NCBI GenBank assembly: GCA_934635515.1 | Contig: CAKTZK010000063.1 | Coordinates: 1 to 8,659, forward strand | Length of the DNA: 8,659 nucleotides | Direction of reading: 5' to 3' | From: an uncultured Oscillospiraceae bacterium | GTDB lineage: Bacteria > Bacillota_A > Clostridia > Oscillospirales > Oscillospiraceae | Shown: positions 1 to 5,411 of the stretch, piece by piece | Layout: the number at the start of each line of letters is the position of its first letter | How positions within the stretch are numbered: the stretch's first letter is position 1 | Translations under genes and position numbers: made by a program | Notes under the pieces: model-generated | Database searches by the model: none | Seen by the model: the letters and a program-made list of their open reading frames with translations, nothing else | What the model was told of the DNA's origin: nothing

Positions 1-1
1 G

Positions 2-562
2 GATGAGAGTGTCCGTCTCCTGCAAGGCGTCGGCGGCCCTAACCGCGAGCGCGATCTCTGCATTCTGACCCTGTTCCTCAACTGCGGTCTGCGTATCTCC
101 GAGCTCATCGGACTCAACCGCTCCGATATACAGGACGATGCCCTCCGTGTCCTGGGCAAGGGTAATAAGGTCCGCATTGTCTATCTGAATCAAGCCTGCA
201 AGGACGCCCTGGACCTGTATTTGCAGGTGCGCCCTGTGGTGGGCGGCAAGGACCGGGACGCGCTATTTGTGTCCCGAAACCACCAGCGCATCAGCCGCGC
301 CACGGTCCACAACTTGGTAAAAAAGCACCTGTCCGATGCCGGACTGGACAGCACCAAATACTCCGCCCACAAGCTGCGCCACACCGCCGCTACGCTCATG
401 CTGCAAAACGGTGTGGACGTAAAGGCTGTTCAAGAGGTTCTGGGCCACGAGCATTTGAATACCACCGAGATCTACACGCATATTGATAACGAATCGCTGC
501 GAATCGCTGCAAAGGCAAACCCCTTGTCAAAGGTTAAAATACAAGGAAAAATCGAGGAATGA
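2..562 (+). CDS. Xer-type tyrosine recombinase, C-terminal catalytic part (5' truncated by window edge)
   Basis: Open from the window's first in-frame codon to TGA, giving 186 residues of a protein that should be about 290-310, so the N-terminal SAM-like core-binding domain lies outside. All catalytic positions of tyrosine recombinases are visible (numbering from the first visible codon): Arg31 in CGLRISEL, Lys53 in LGKGNK, His123 and Arg126 in HKLRH, His149 in LGHEH, and the nucleophile Tyr158 in EIYTHID. The family cuts and rejoins DNA through a 3'-phosphotyrosine link. The clean C-terminal box and short tail resemble chromosomal XerC/XerD proteins that resolve chromosome dimers at dif more than phage integrases. 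It could be the XerC partner of the XerD encoded at 2528-3409, but subtype cannot be fixed without the N-terminus. No hairpin terminator follows; the next 80 bases are C-rich and G-poor. Confidence 0.9.
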   Translation, partial: DESVRLLQGVGGPNRERDLCILTLFLNCGLRISELIGLNRSDIQDDALRVLGKGNKVRIVYLNQACKDALDLYLQVRPVVGGKDRDALFVSRNHQRISRATVHNLVKKHLSDAGLDSTKYSAHKLRHTAATLMLQNGVDVKAVQEVLGHEHLNTTEIYTHIDNESLRIAAKANPLSKVKIQGKIEE

Positions 563-646
563 CACCCGAAAATTCCCCGTCTCCTCCTCCCTGCCCCCTT
601 CCCTTTCTTTTTAGCCGATTTCCGCAGCCCAAATCCCCGCCGATTC
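563..646 (+). other. C-rich, G-poor intergenic leader
   Basis: Between the recombinase stop and the transketolase promoter the + strand is strikingly pyrimidine-rich, especially 577-613, where only two G are present. No stem followed by a U-run is visible. A C-rich, G-poor untranslated stretch just after a stop codon is the composition expected of a Rho utilisation site, so this may be where recombinase transcripts end. That role is inference from composition only. Confidence 0.3.
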
Positions 647-675
647 TTGACTTTATGCGGCAAATGATGTACGAT
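647..675 (+). promoter_or_regulatory. Candidate sigma-A promoter for the transketolase genes
   Basis: TTGACT (647-652), then a 17-base spacer, then TACGAT (670-675). The -35 box matches consensus at 5 of 6 positions and the -10 box at 4 of 6. The predicted start near 682 leaves a 5' leader of about 28 bases before the ATG at 710, which includes the GGAGGT ribosome binding site at 699-704. Found by eye; not tested. Confidence 0.55.
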
Positions 676-709
676 AAAGATTGTGTATTTCACTAAATGG
701 AGGTCTCAT

Positions 710-1519
710 ATGAATACAGCCGAACTTTCCAAAATCTGCCGCCAGGTTCGCCGTGACATCATCAACATGACGGCCAATGCCGGCAGTGGCCACCCCGGCG
801 GCTCCCTGTCAGCCGTGGAGCTTATGACCAGCGTTTTCCATAATCATATGCGCCTGGACCCTAAAAATCCTAAATGGGAGGATCGGGACCGTTTTGTCCT
901 GAGCAAGGGCCACAGCGCCCCCTGCTACTATGCGGTTTTGGCCAGCCTCGGCTTCATTGACCGCGCCGAGTACGCCAATTTCCGCCAGCTCCACAGCATC
1001 CTCCAGGGTCACCCGGACTGCAAGAAGGTCCCCGGCGTAGACGCCTCCACCGGCTCCCTGGGCCAGGGCTGCTCCATCGCCGTGGGCATGGCTCTGGGTG
1101 CCAAGAAGCTGGGCAAGGACACCCAGGTGTTCACCCTTTTGGGCGATGGTGAGTGCCAGGAAGGCCAGATCTGGGAGGCTTTCATGTCCGCTGCCCACTA
1201 TCACCTGGATAACCTCACCGTCATCATCGACAACAACGGCCTGCAGATCGACGGCAGCAACGACGAGGTCATGTCTCTGGGCGACCTACCCGCTAAGATC
1301 AAGGCCTTTGGTTTTGATTTGTACGAGATCGACGGACACGACCTGGACGCCATCGAAAAGGCCCTGGCCGCGCCCCACACCCCCGGCGTGCCCAAGTGCA
1401 TCCTGGCCCACACGGTCAAGGGCAAGGGCGTTTCCTTTATGGAAAATCAGGTGGGCTGGCACGGCAAGGCGCCCAACGCCGAGCAGCGTCAGCAGGCTTT
1501 GCAGGAATTGGAGGACTGA
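710..1519 (+). CDS. tkt: Transketolase, N-terminal (thiamine diphosphate-binding) subunit
   Basis: The 269-residue product matches the N-terminal half of transketolase, the form split over two genes in many Firmicutes and archaea. It moves two-carbon ketol units between sugar phosphates in the cytoplasm (non-oxidative pentose phosphate pathway), together with the next gene. Visible motifs are GHPGGSLSAVE (27-37), SKGHSAP (65-71), GSLGQG (115-120), the thiamine diphosphate/metal motif starting GDGE (145-148) and ending NN (175-176), and TVKGKG (235-240). An in-frame ATG at 683 is possible, but the ATG at 710 has GGAGGT five bases upstream and begins the family's normal N-terminus, so 710 is chosen. 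The stop is four bases before the partner's start, indicating one transcript and probable translational coupling. Exact sugar specificity cannot be read from sequence alone; split transketolases acting on other sugars exist. Confidence 0.93.
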   Translation: MNTAELSKICRQVRRDIINMTANAGSGHPGGSLSAVELMTSVFHNHMRLDPKNPKWEDRDRFVLSKGHSAPCYYAVLASLGFIDRAEYANFRQLHSILQGHPDCKKVPGVDASTGSLGQGCSIAVGMALGAKKLGKDTQVFTLLGDGECQEGQIWEAFMSAAHYHLDNLTVIIDNNGLQIDGSNDEVMSLGDLPAKIKAFGFDLYEIDGHDLDAIEKALAAPHTPGVPKCILAHTVKGKGVSFMENQVGWHGKAPNAEQRQQALQELED

Positions 1520-1523
1520 GACC

Positions 1524-2450
1524 ATGAGTGAAAAAATTGCGACCCGCGAGGCTTACGGCAAGGCTCTGGTAGAGCTGGGCGCCGCCAATGATAAAGTTGT
1601 GGTGCTGGATGCCGACCTGGCCGGCGCCACTATGACCAAGCATTTCAAAGCCGCCTATCCCGACCGCTTCTTCGACTGCGGTATTGCCGAGTGCAACATG
1701 ATGGACATCGGCGCCGGCCTTTCCACCATGGGCCTCATCCCCTTCTGCTCCACCTTCGCCATGTTCGGCGCAGGCCGCGCCTATGAGCAGATCCGCAACT
1801 CCATCGCCTACCCCAAGTTCAATGTGAAGATCTGCTGCTCCCACGCCGGCGTGTCCGTGGGCGAGGACGGCGGCAGCCACCAGTGCCTGGAGGACATCGG
1901 CCTCATGCGCCTGATCCCCGGCATGACGGTCATCGTCCCCGCCGACGCTAACGAGGCCCGCAAGGCCACCTTCGCCCTGGCCCAGTTCCAGGGCCCCGCC
2001 TATATGCGCACCGCCCGCCTGGCTACCCCTGTGTTCGAGGAGGACTATCCCTTCGAGATCGGCAAGGCCAATGTACTCCGGGAGGGTAAGGATGTGGCTG
2101 TGTTTGCCTGCGGCCTGATGGTCGCCGAGGCCCTGGAGGCCGCCAAGCTTCTGGCCGCCGACGGAATCGACGCCGCCGTCATCAATATCCACACCATCAA
2201 GCCTATTGACGCCGCGTGCGTCACCGAGTACGCCCAAAAGTGCGGCAAAGTGGTCACTGTGGAGGAGCACAGCGTCATCGGCGGCCTGGGCGACGCCGTG
2301 GCCGAGGTGCTCATGGGCAAGGTCAACTGCAAGTTTAAGAAGATCGGCGTGAACGACCAGTTCGGTCAGTCCGGCAAGGCTCAGGATGTCCTGCGGGAAT
2401 ACGGCCTCACCGGCGATCAGATTGCGGCGAGCATCAAAGCCGCTCTGTAA
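1524..2450 (+). CDS. tkt: Transketolase, C-terminal subunit
   Basis: The 308-residue product corresponds to the pyrimidine-binding and C-terminal domains of transketolase and must pair with the N-terminal subunit, since the active site forms between the two. The catalytic glutamate that activates the thiamine ring is Glu56 in GIAECNM; many relatives have Gln rather than Cys after it, a minor variation. Other family features are FGAGRAYEQIRNSIAY (81-96), GEDGGSHQ (113-120), VPADANEA (138-145) and the C-terminal-domain segment VEEHSVIGGLGDAV (246-259). The ATG at 1524 is preceded by GGAGG (1510-1514), which lies within the last codons of the upstream gene. The same frame stays open upstream to about 1098, but that stretch is an out-of-frame reading of the N-terminal subunit gene. 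The gene ends shortly before a strong hairpin terminator. Confidence 0.93.
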   Translation: MSEKIATREAYGKALVELGAANDKVVVLDADLAGATMTKHFKAAYPDRFFDCGIAECNMMDIGAGLSTMGLIPFCSTFAMFGAGRAYEQIRNSIAYPKFNVKICCSHAGVSVGEDGGSHQCLEDIGLMRLIPGMTVIVPADANEARKATFALAQFQGPAYMRTARLATPVFEEDYPFEIGKANVLREGKDVAVFACGLMVAEALEAAKLLAADGIDAAVINIHTIKPIDAACVTEYAQKCGKVVTVEEHSVIGGLGDAVAEVLMGKVNCKFKKIGVNDQFGQSGKAQDVLREYGLTGDQIAASIKAAL

Positions 2451-2466
2451 AACCCCGTAATAGAGT

Positions 2467-2501
2467 AAAAAATCCCGACGAAGCCATTCGTCGGGATTTT
2501 T
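2467..2501. terminator. Bidirectional intrinsic terminator between transketolase and xerD
   Basis: A perfect 15-bp stem (2468-2482 with 2487-2501) and a 4-base loop (2483-2486). The core arm is TCCCGACGAA. The outer stem is A/T, giving five T at 2497-2501 on + and six U on the - strand copy (2472-2467). It sits 17 bases after the transketolase stop and about 26 bases beyond the xerD stop, so it can end both convergent transcripts. Confidence 0.93.
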
Positions 2502-2527
2502 GCATATAAACATATAAATATGTATTT

Positions 2528-3409
2528 TTATGCACGGGGATGCGCTTTTTGATACACATCCTTCAGCTGCTTTTTCACAATGTGCGTATAGATCTGCGTG
2601 GAGGAAATGTCTGCGTGGCCCAGCATCTCCTGAATGGAGTGCAGATCCGCTCCGTTTTCCAGCAAATGCGCGGCAAAGGAATGGCGCAGCATGTGGGGCG
2701 TGATATCCTTTTTAATCTCCGCCTTCTCCTGGTAATATTTGATGATCTTCCAAAATCCCTGCCGGGTCATGCGCTCGCCGTTCATGTTTACAAACAGCGC
2801 CTTCTCCTCATCGCTGGATACGATCCGCTCCCGGATGTGCGTCACATAGTCCTGCAGCGCCTTCACTGCGCCGGGATACAGCGGGATGCTCCGCTCCTTG
2901 CCTTTGCTCCGGCAAACCACCAGCCCGGCCGGCAGATTCAGGTCGTCCACGTCCAGGCTGATAAGCTCCGAGACCCGTATGCCGGTAGCATACAGCAGCT
3001 CCAGCATGGCATGGTCACGGAAGCCCTTTTCGTCCACGCATTTCGGCTGCTCCAGAAACAGCTCCACCTCTTTGTTGGTGAGGATCTCCGGGTATTTTCT
3101 CTGCACCTTTTTCGCCTTCAGCGCGCTGGTGGGGTTTGTTTTTATGTAACCCTTGGTACACATATATGAATAAAACGACTTGGCCGATGCCATAAACCGG
3201 CTCATAGTGGCCTGGGACTTCCCCAACTGCTCCAGCCCTGCCAGATATTCCTGCAGCATGGAATTCTTCGCCCGCTTCAAGTCCGATCTTTTCTGCTGCA
3301 GCCACTGCTGATACTGCGTCAAATCGCGCATATAGGAGCTGACAGTGTTGGCGGATACATGCTTTTCCGTTTTAAGATAGCCGCAGTATTGATCCAGATA
3401 ATCCGTCAC
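2528..3409 (-). CDS. xerD: Tyrosine recombinase XerD
   Basis: A full-length 293-residue site-specific recombinase, which with a XerC partner resolves chromosome dimers at dif near the replication terminus. The N-terminal core-binding domain spans about residues 1-95 and the catalytic domain about 105-290. Catalytic residues are Arg145 (TGIRVSEL), Lys169 (SKGKER), His239 and Arg242 (HMLRH), His265 (LGHADISS) and nucleophile Tyr274 (QIYTHI); their spacing follows E. coli XerD almost exactly. The start is a GTG at 3409, supported by TAAGGAGGT (3416-3424) seven bases upstream. The first three bases of that site are the stop codon of the upstream SpoIIM-like gene, so the two are probably translationally coupled. 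It shares a 3' terminator with the convergent transketolase genes. Confidence 0.93.
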   Translation of the reverse strand: MTDYLDQYCGYLKTEKHVSANTVSSYMRDLTQYQQWLQQKRSDLKRAKNSMLQEYLAGLEQLGKSQATMSRFMASAKSFYSYMCTKGYIKTNPTSALKAKKVQRKYPEILTNKEVELFLEQPKCVDEKGFRDHAMLELLYATGIRVSELISLDVDDLNLPAGLVVCRSKGKERSIPLYPGAVKALQDYVTHIRERIVSSDEEKALFVNMNGERMTRQGFWKIIKYYQEKAEIKKDITPHMLRHSFAAHLLENGADLHSIQEMLGHADISSTQIYTHIVKKQLKDVYQKAHPRA

Positions 3410-3415
3410 ACTCTC

Positions 3416-3424
3416 ACCTCCTTA
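3416..3424 (-). promoter_or_regulatory. xerD ribosome binding site overlapping the upstream stop codon
   Basis: On the - strand this reads TAAGGAGGT. TAA is the stop of the SpoIIM-like gene and AAGGAGG is a near-perfect Shine-Dalgarno sequence placed seven bases before GTG (3409-3407). It fixes the GTG as the xerD start and implies that ribosomes finishing the upstream gene reinitiate on xerD. Confidence 0.9.
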
Positions 3425-4039
3425 AGAAATATATTGCAGCGCAAAGGCCGCCAAACGCGGAACAAACGTCAGTTCACACAGGACCCCCAGCACTAATATG
3501 GCCGGGATCAAAAAAAGGAAACGAAATGTCCTTTCCTGCACGGCCCGTCTGCCCCGTACCGCGGTCCTGCTGCTGCGCCCGGCGGATCTCCCCTTGCTGA
3601 GCACAGCCAAATACAGCGCACACGGCAAAACAAATAACGCCCGAACGCCTAAAACACATACGGAGATCAGCACACCGTCCCGGCCCAGTGCTATAGAAAA
3701 GCAGGTCACAGCATAGGAGAGGAAAAAACCCTCCGCCATAAATAAACCGCAAAAAAAATAAACGGAGTGACGGACCCAGCCCAGTAAAAAAACAGCGCAC
3801 GGCATCCGATAATAAGCCGCGACCACCCCCAAAATAGAAGCAGCCGTTATAGAACTTCCGGATGCAAGGGCCTGTGCATACTTTTGCAGATAAGAGCTGA
3901 TCTCCGTATTTACACCGGAGGCTTTACCGGAAAAGATCCCGCCGACCACCCCCAGGATGTACGCGGCACTGAACAGCACCACCCAGGGATCCGGCTGAAA
4001 TTTTTTCTGGCTCCCGCTTACCAAACGACCTTCTCTCAT
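3422..4039 (-). CDS. spoIIM: SpoIIM-like (stage II sporulation protein M family) membrane protein
   Basis: A 205-residue multi-pass membrane protein with hydrophobic segments at about 17-36, 66-88, 92-116, 122-148 and 171-190. A strongly basic cytoplasmic stretch (about 149-170) precedes the last helix. Length, helix layout, the N-terminal helix followed by a YLQKYAQAL-like segment, and the C-terminal CELTFVPRL pattern resemble SpoIIM, the DUF95 membrane protein that works with SpoIID and SpoIIP in engulfment peptidoglycan remodelling in the sporulating mother cell. Position just upstream of xerD fits: in Bacillus subtilis spoIIM lies near xerD. The assignment rests on resemblance recalled by eye, not alignment, and the sequence is divergent. 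The frame opens at an ATG at 4096, but only the ATG at 4039 has a ribosome binding site (GAGGTG, 4048-4053), so 4039 is chosen. Confidence 0.6.
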   Translation of the reverse strand: MREGRLVSGSQKKFQPDPWVVLFSAAYILGVVGGIFSGKASGVNTEISSYLQKYAQALASGSSITAASILGVVAAYYRMPCAVFLLGWVRHSVYFFCGLFMAEGFFLSYAVTCFSIALGRDGVLISVCVLGVRALFVLPCALYLAVLSKGRSAGRSSRTAVRGRRAVQERTFRFLFLIPAILVLGVLCELTFVPRLAAFALQYIS

Positions 4040-4100
4040 GTAACACTCACCTCTCTGCATATCTATGAGACAAGCGTGACATTTAGAAGAAAACATCTAT

Positions 4101-4129
4101 ACTATAAGCCCAAAAAGCCAAAAGGGCAA
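4101..4129 (-). promoter_or_regulatory. Candidate sigma-A promoter, proximal, for spoIIM-like/xerD
   Basis: On the - strand TTGCCC (4129-4124), 17 bases, then TATAGT (4106-4101). Matches to consensus are 4 of 6 and 5 of 6. The predicted start near 4094 lies about 55 bases before the chosen ATG at 4039, which also argues against translation starting at 4096. A sigma-E type promoter, expected for a sporulation gene, was not recognised. Confidence 0.5.
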
Positions 4130-4154
4130 GGGCTTTGCGGCATATTTTTATTTT

Positions 4155-4183
4155 TCTATATTTATGTCAAAATATTATGTAAA
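4155..4183 (-). promoter_or_regulatory. Candidate sigma-A promoter, distal, for spoIIM-like/xerD
   Basis: On the - strand TTTACA (4183-4178), 17 bases, then TATAGA (4160-4155). Matches are 5 of 6 and 4 of 6. The -35 box is part of the middle copy of the 14-bp tandem repeat. In such an A/T-rich stretch chance promoter-like matches are common. Confidence 0.35.
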
Positions 4184-4201
4184 CTTTATTATGTAAACCG
4201 T
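4160..4201. repeat. Three-copy 14-bp tandem direct repeat
   Basis: Three consecutive 14-base units: ATTTATGTCAAAAT (4160-4173), ATTATGTAAACTTT (4174-4187) and ATTATGTAAACCGT (4188-4201). The last two share a perfect 12-mer, TATTATGTAAAC (4173-4184 and 4187-4198). On the - strand each of these two units carries a TTTACA -35-like box. The array could be a regulator's operator or stacked promoters. Confidence 0.7.
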
Positions 4202-4258
4202 ATAAACTCGACATTTCTCTGTAAGATCGCGGCATGCATTTCCCAAAATATAGGCACC

Positions 4259-4274
4259 GCCCGCATAGCCGGGC
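4259..4274. repeat. Small GC inverted repeat in the AT-rich stretch
   Basis: GCCCG-CATAGC-CGGGC, a perfect 5-bp stem with a 6-base loop, lies about 90 bases beyond the stop of the YrzE-like gene. No U-run follows on either strand, so it is not a standard terminator. It could be a transcript 3'-end stabiliser, an operator or chance. Confidence 0.3.
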
Positions 4275-4362
4275 ACAATATCTTGCGCTCTTGAAAAAAT
4301 CCATCGAAACCGGCTTCGGAATTCAAAAAAATCGAAACTTTTTCTATTTTTGTCAGATTTGA

Positions 4363-4791
4363 CTATTGACGCCCTTTGCGTCTTCTTTTCCTCGCCGTTC
4401 CTTTCTTTTTACCGGGTCGCCTTCTCCCTTCCGGAAGCATTGCCGCCAGCGCGCTTCCCGCCACTATACAGATCGTAATATACCACCCATTCTCCCCAAA
4501 GTTTCGGTCGCTCCCCACGGTCAACGCCGCTCCCCACACAGCAATATACAGCAGCCCGGCCTGAGCCAGTGCGTGAAATATCCGTCCCTGCTGTGTTTTG
4601 CTCAGGGCCACTCTGCTCCCTGCCAGAGCAGCAAGCAGCCATACCGCGCATATCCAGGTCCGCTCCCCCTCACCTGTCAGGATCTCCTTGCTCTCCAATA
4701 CCGCCCCCAGCGCTGCCCCACCTACGCAGATGACAATGCTGAGCAGCAGTCCCAGCCCTACATTTTTGTGGATCCATGTGCGAATCTGCAT
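4363..4791 (-). CDS. Four-helix membrane protein with basic C-terminus, YrzE/TIGR04086-like
   Basis: A 142-residue membrane protein with predicted helices at about 11-31, 46-63, 74-92 and 102-119. Its last 20 residues (123-142) are mostly arginine and lysine (13 of 20). Four short helices and a position right after yajC match the TIGR04086/YrzE family, whose members in endospore formers sit beside yajC (queA-tgt-yrbF-yrzE in Bacillus subtilis, from memory). No biochemical function is known to me. The frame opens with a TTG at 4809, but that codon lies directly ahead of the Shine-Dalgarno sequence GGGGGAGG (4807-4800), which is correctly spaced eight bases before the ATG at 4791, so 4791 is chosen. 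Unusually, this ribosome binding site is buried in the 3' arm of a terminator-like hairpin. No clear terminator follows the gene. Confidence 0.7.
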   Translation of the reverse strand: MQIRTWIHKNVGLGLLLSIVICVGGAALGAVLESKEILTGEGERTWICAVWLLAALAGSRVALSKTQQGRIFHALAQAGLLYIAVWGAALTVGSDRNFGENGWYITICIVAGSALAAMLPEGRRRPGKKKGTARKRRRKGRQ

Positions 4792-4796
4792 ATAAA

Positions 4797-4840
4797 AAGC
4801 CTCCCCCAATCATGCTGTTTCAGCATATTGGGAGAGGCTT
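4797..4840 (-). terminator. Intrinsic terminator of yajC whose stem contains the next gene's ribosome binding site
   Basis: On the - strand AAGCCTCTCCCAAT...ATTGGGGGAGGCTT forms a stem of 7 bp, one A-C mismatch, 6 bp, a one-base bulge (4811) and 6 bp around a 3-base loop (4818-4820). A U-rich run (4798-4792) follows. It starts 15 bases after the yajC stop. The 3' arm includes GGGGGAGG (4807-4800), the only good ribosome binding site for the ATG at 4791. The + strand copy also ends in a T-run (4842-4846). Confidence 0.85.
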
Positions 4841-4855
4841 ATTTTTATGATGAAA

Positions 4856-5320
4856 TTACTCTTCGGTCTTGTTCTCTTCCGCAGGAGCAGCTTCCTCAGC
4901 AGGCTTCTGAGCTTCTTCCTTCACTTCCTCAGTGGCGGGAGCGGTTTCCTCAGCCTGCTTCTCAGCAGTCTTCTTGCTGCGGCGGGGCGCGGCAGCAGCG
5001 GCAGCCTGTTCATCCAGCGTGCCCACAGAGCCGATGGCGGACTTCAGGAACTCAACGCGGACACGGTCCTCACTGGTCTCAATAACGACCGTGCGGTCAG
5101 TAATGGCGACCACGCGGCCATAAACGCCGCCGATGGTGGTCAGCCAGTCGCCCTTCTTCAGGGAGCTGCGCATTTCCTCGGCCTGCTTTTTGCGCTTGTT
5201 CTCGGGACGGATCAGCAGGAAATAGAAGATGGCCAGCATCACAACGATCATCAGAATGGAAGTCATTCCGCCGCCGCTGGAGGTAGTGCTGGAGCTGGAC
5301 GCATAAGCAATTTCAAACAT
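4856..5320 (-). CDS. yajC: Preprotein translocase subunit YajC
   Basis: A 154-residue membrane protein of the Sec secretion machinery; YajC associates with SecDF-YidC and the SecYEG channel. The order is a short serine/glycine-rich outside segment (1-18), a single helix (about 19-37) ending in the family signature FYFLLIRP (32-39), and then a basic stretch NKRKKQ. A cytoplasmic beta domain with GDWLTTIGGVYGRV (57-70) follows. The remaining 50 residues or so (104-154) are a low-complexity tail rich in Ala, Glu, Lys and Pro, which makes the protein longer than the roughly 110-residue E. coli YajC; such tails are common in Firmicutes. The ATG at 5320 has AGGAG about ten bases upstream. A good promoter in the gap after tgt suggests its own transcription in addition to readthrough from queA-tgt. 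Confidence 0.92.
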   Translation of the reverse strand: MFEIAYASSSSTTSSGGGMTSILMIVVMLAIFYFLLIRPENKRKKQAEEMRSSLKKGDWLTTIGGVYGRVVAITDRTVVIETSEDRVRVEFLKSAIGSVGTLDEQAAAAAAPRRSKKTAEKQAEETAPATEEVKEEAQKPAEEAAPAEENKTEE

Positions 5321-5339
5321 GGGTCATAATCTCCTTTTT

Positions 5340-5354
5340 TACAATATGATTGTA
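5340..5354. promoter_or_regulatory. Palindrome at the yajC transcription start (possible operator)
   Basis: TACAAT-ATG-ATTGTA, a perfect 6-bp inverted repeat with a 3-base centre, overlaps the last base of the -10 box and spans the predicted start site. This is a typical position for a repressor site, but A/T-rich palindromes of this size also arise by chance, and no regulator is identified. Confidence 0.35.
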
Positions 5355-5382
5355 TTATACAGAATCATGCAGAACTTTGCAA
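5354..5382 (-). promoter_or_regulatory. Sigma-A promoter for yajC
   Basis: On the - strand TTGCAA (5382-5377), exactly 17 bases, then TATAAT (5359-5354), a perfect -10 box. Predicted transcription start is near 5347, giving a leader of about 27 bases. A 15-bp palindrome (5340-5354) is centred on that start point. Confidence 0.75.
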
Positions 5383-5411
5383 GACCTTTTCCCATCGTTC
5401 ACAGATTCTTT

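Larger units (their letters stand above)
4040..4362. other. Gene-free AT-rich regulatory stretch between the SpoIIM-like and YrzE-like genes
   Basis: About 320 bases without a convincing gene. From low to high coordinates it holds the ribosome binding site and two candidate promoters for the - strand SpoIIM-like/xerD unit (4101-4129, 4155-4183), a 14-bp tandem repeat (4160-4201), a small GC hairpin (4259-4274) and a pair of A-tract/ATCGAAAC repeats (4291-4338). The base composition shifts sharply to A/T at 4138-4200 compared with the GC-rich coding regions. A + strand open frame across it (3884-4294) has no family resemblance, and its first half is antisense to the SpoIIM-like gene. Confidence 0.6.

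Noticed and set aside
1098..1523. Upstream extension of the C-terminal transketolase frame to about 450 residues
   Set aside because: It is a different-frame reading of the N-terminal subunit gene with no family resemblance; the ATG at 1524 has its own ribosome binding site and starts the known family N-terminus.
1437..2513. Long - strand open frame (358 codons) opposite the C-terminal transketolase gene
   Set aside because: Antisense shadow of a GC-rich gene: low-complexity His/Gly/Ala/Asp composition, no recognisable domain, and it crosses the terminator.
2502..2534. Imperfect TGCATA-type inverted repeat and CATATAAA direct repeats at the xerD 3' end
   Set aside because: Almost pure A/T with a weak stem; the strong hairpin immediately beside it already explains termination, so this is probably chance.
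3884..4294. + strand open frame across the SpoIIM-like 5' end and the AT-rich gap
   Set aside because: Half of it is antisense to a better-supported gene, no domain is visible, and no promoter or ribosome binding site was found for it.
4325..4346. A-run/T-run hairpin as a terminator for the YrzE-like gene
   Set aside because: The stem would be only A-U pairs with no GC core, too weak for an intrinsic terminator.
4366..5085. + strand open frame opposite the YrzE-like and yajC genes
   Set aside because: It runs antisense through two well-supported genes and through the terminator hairpin; Ser/Pro/Gln-rich composition typical of an antisense reading.
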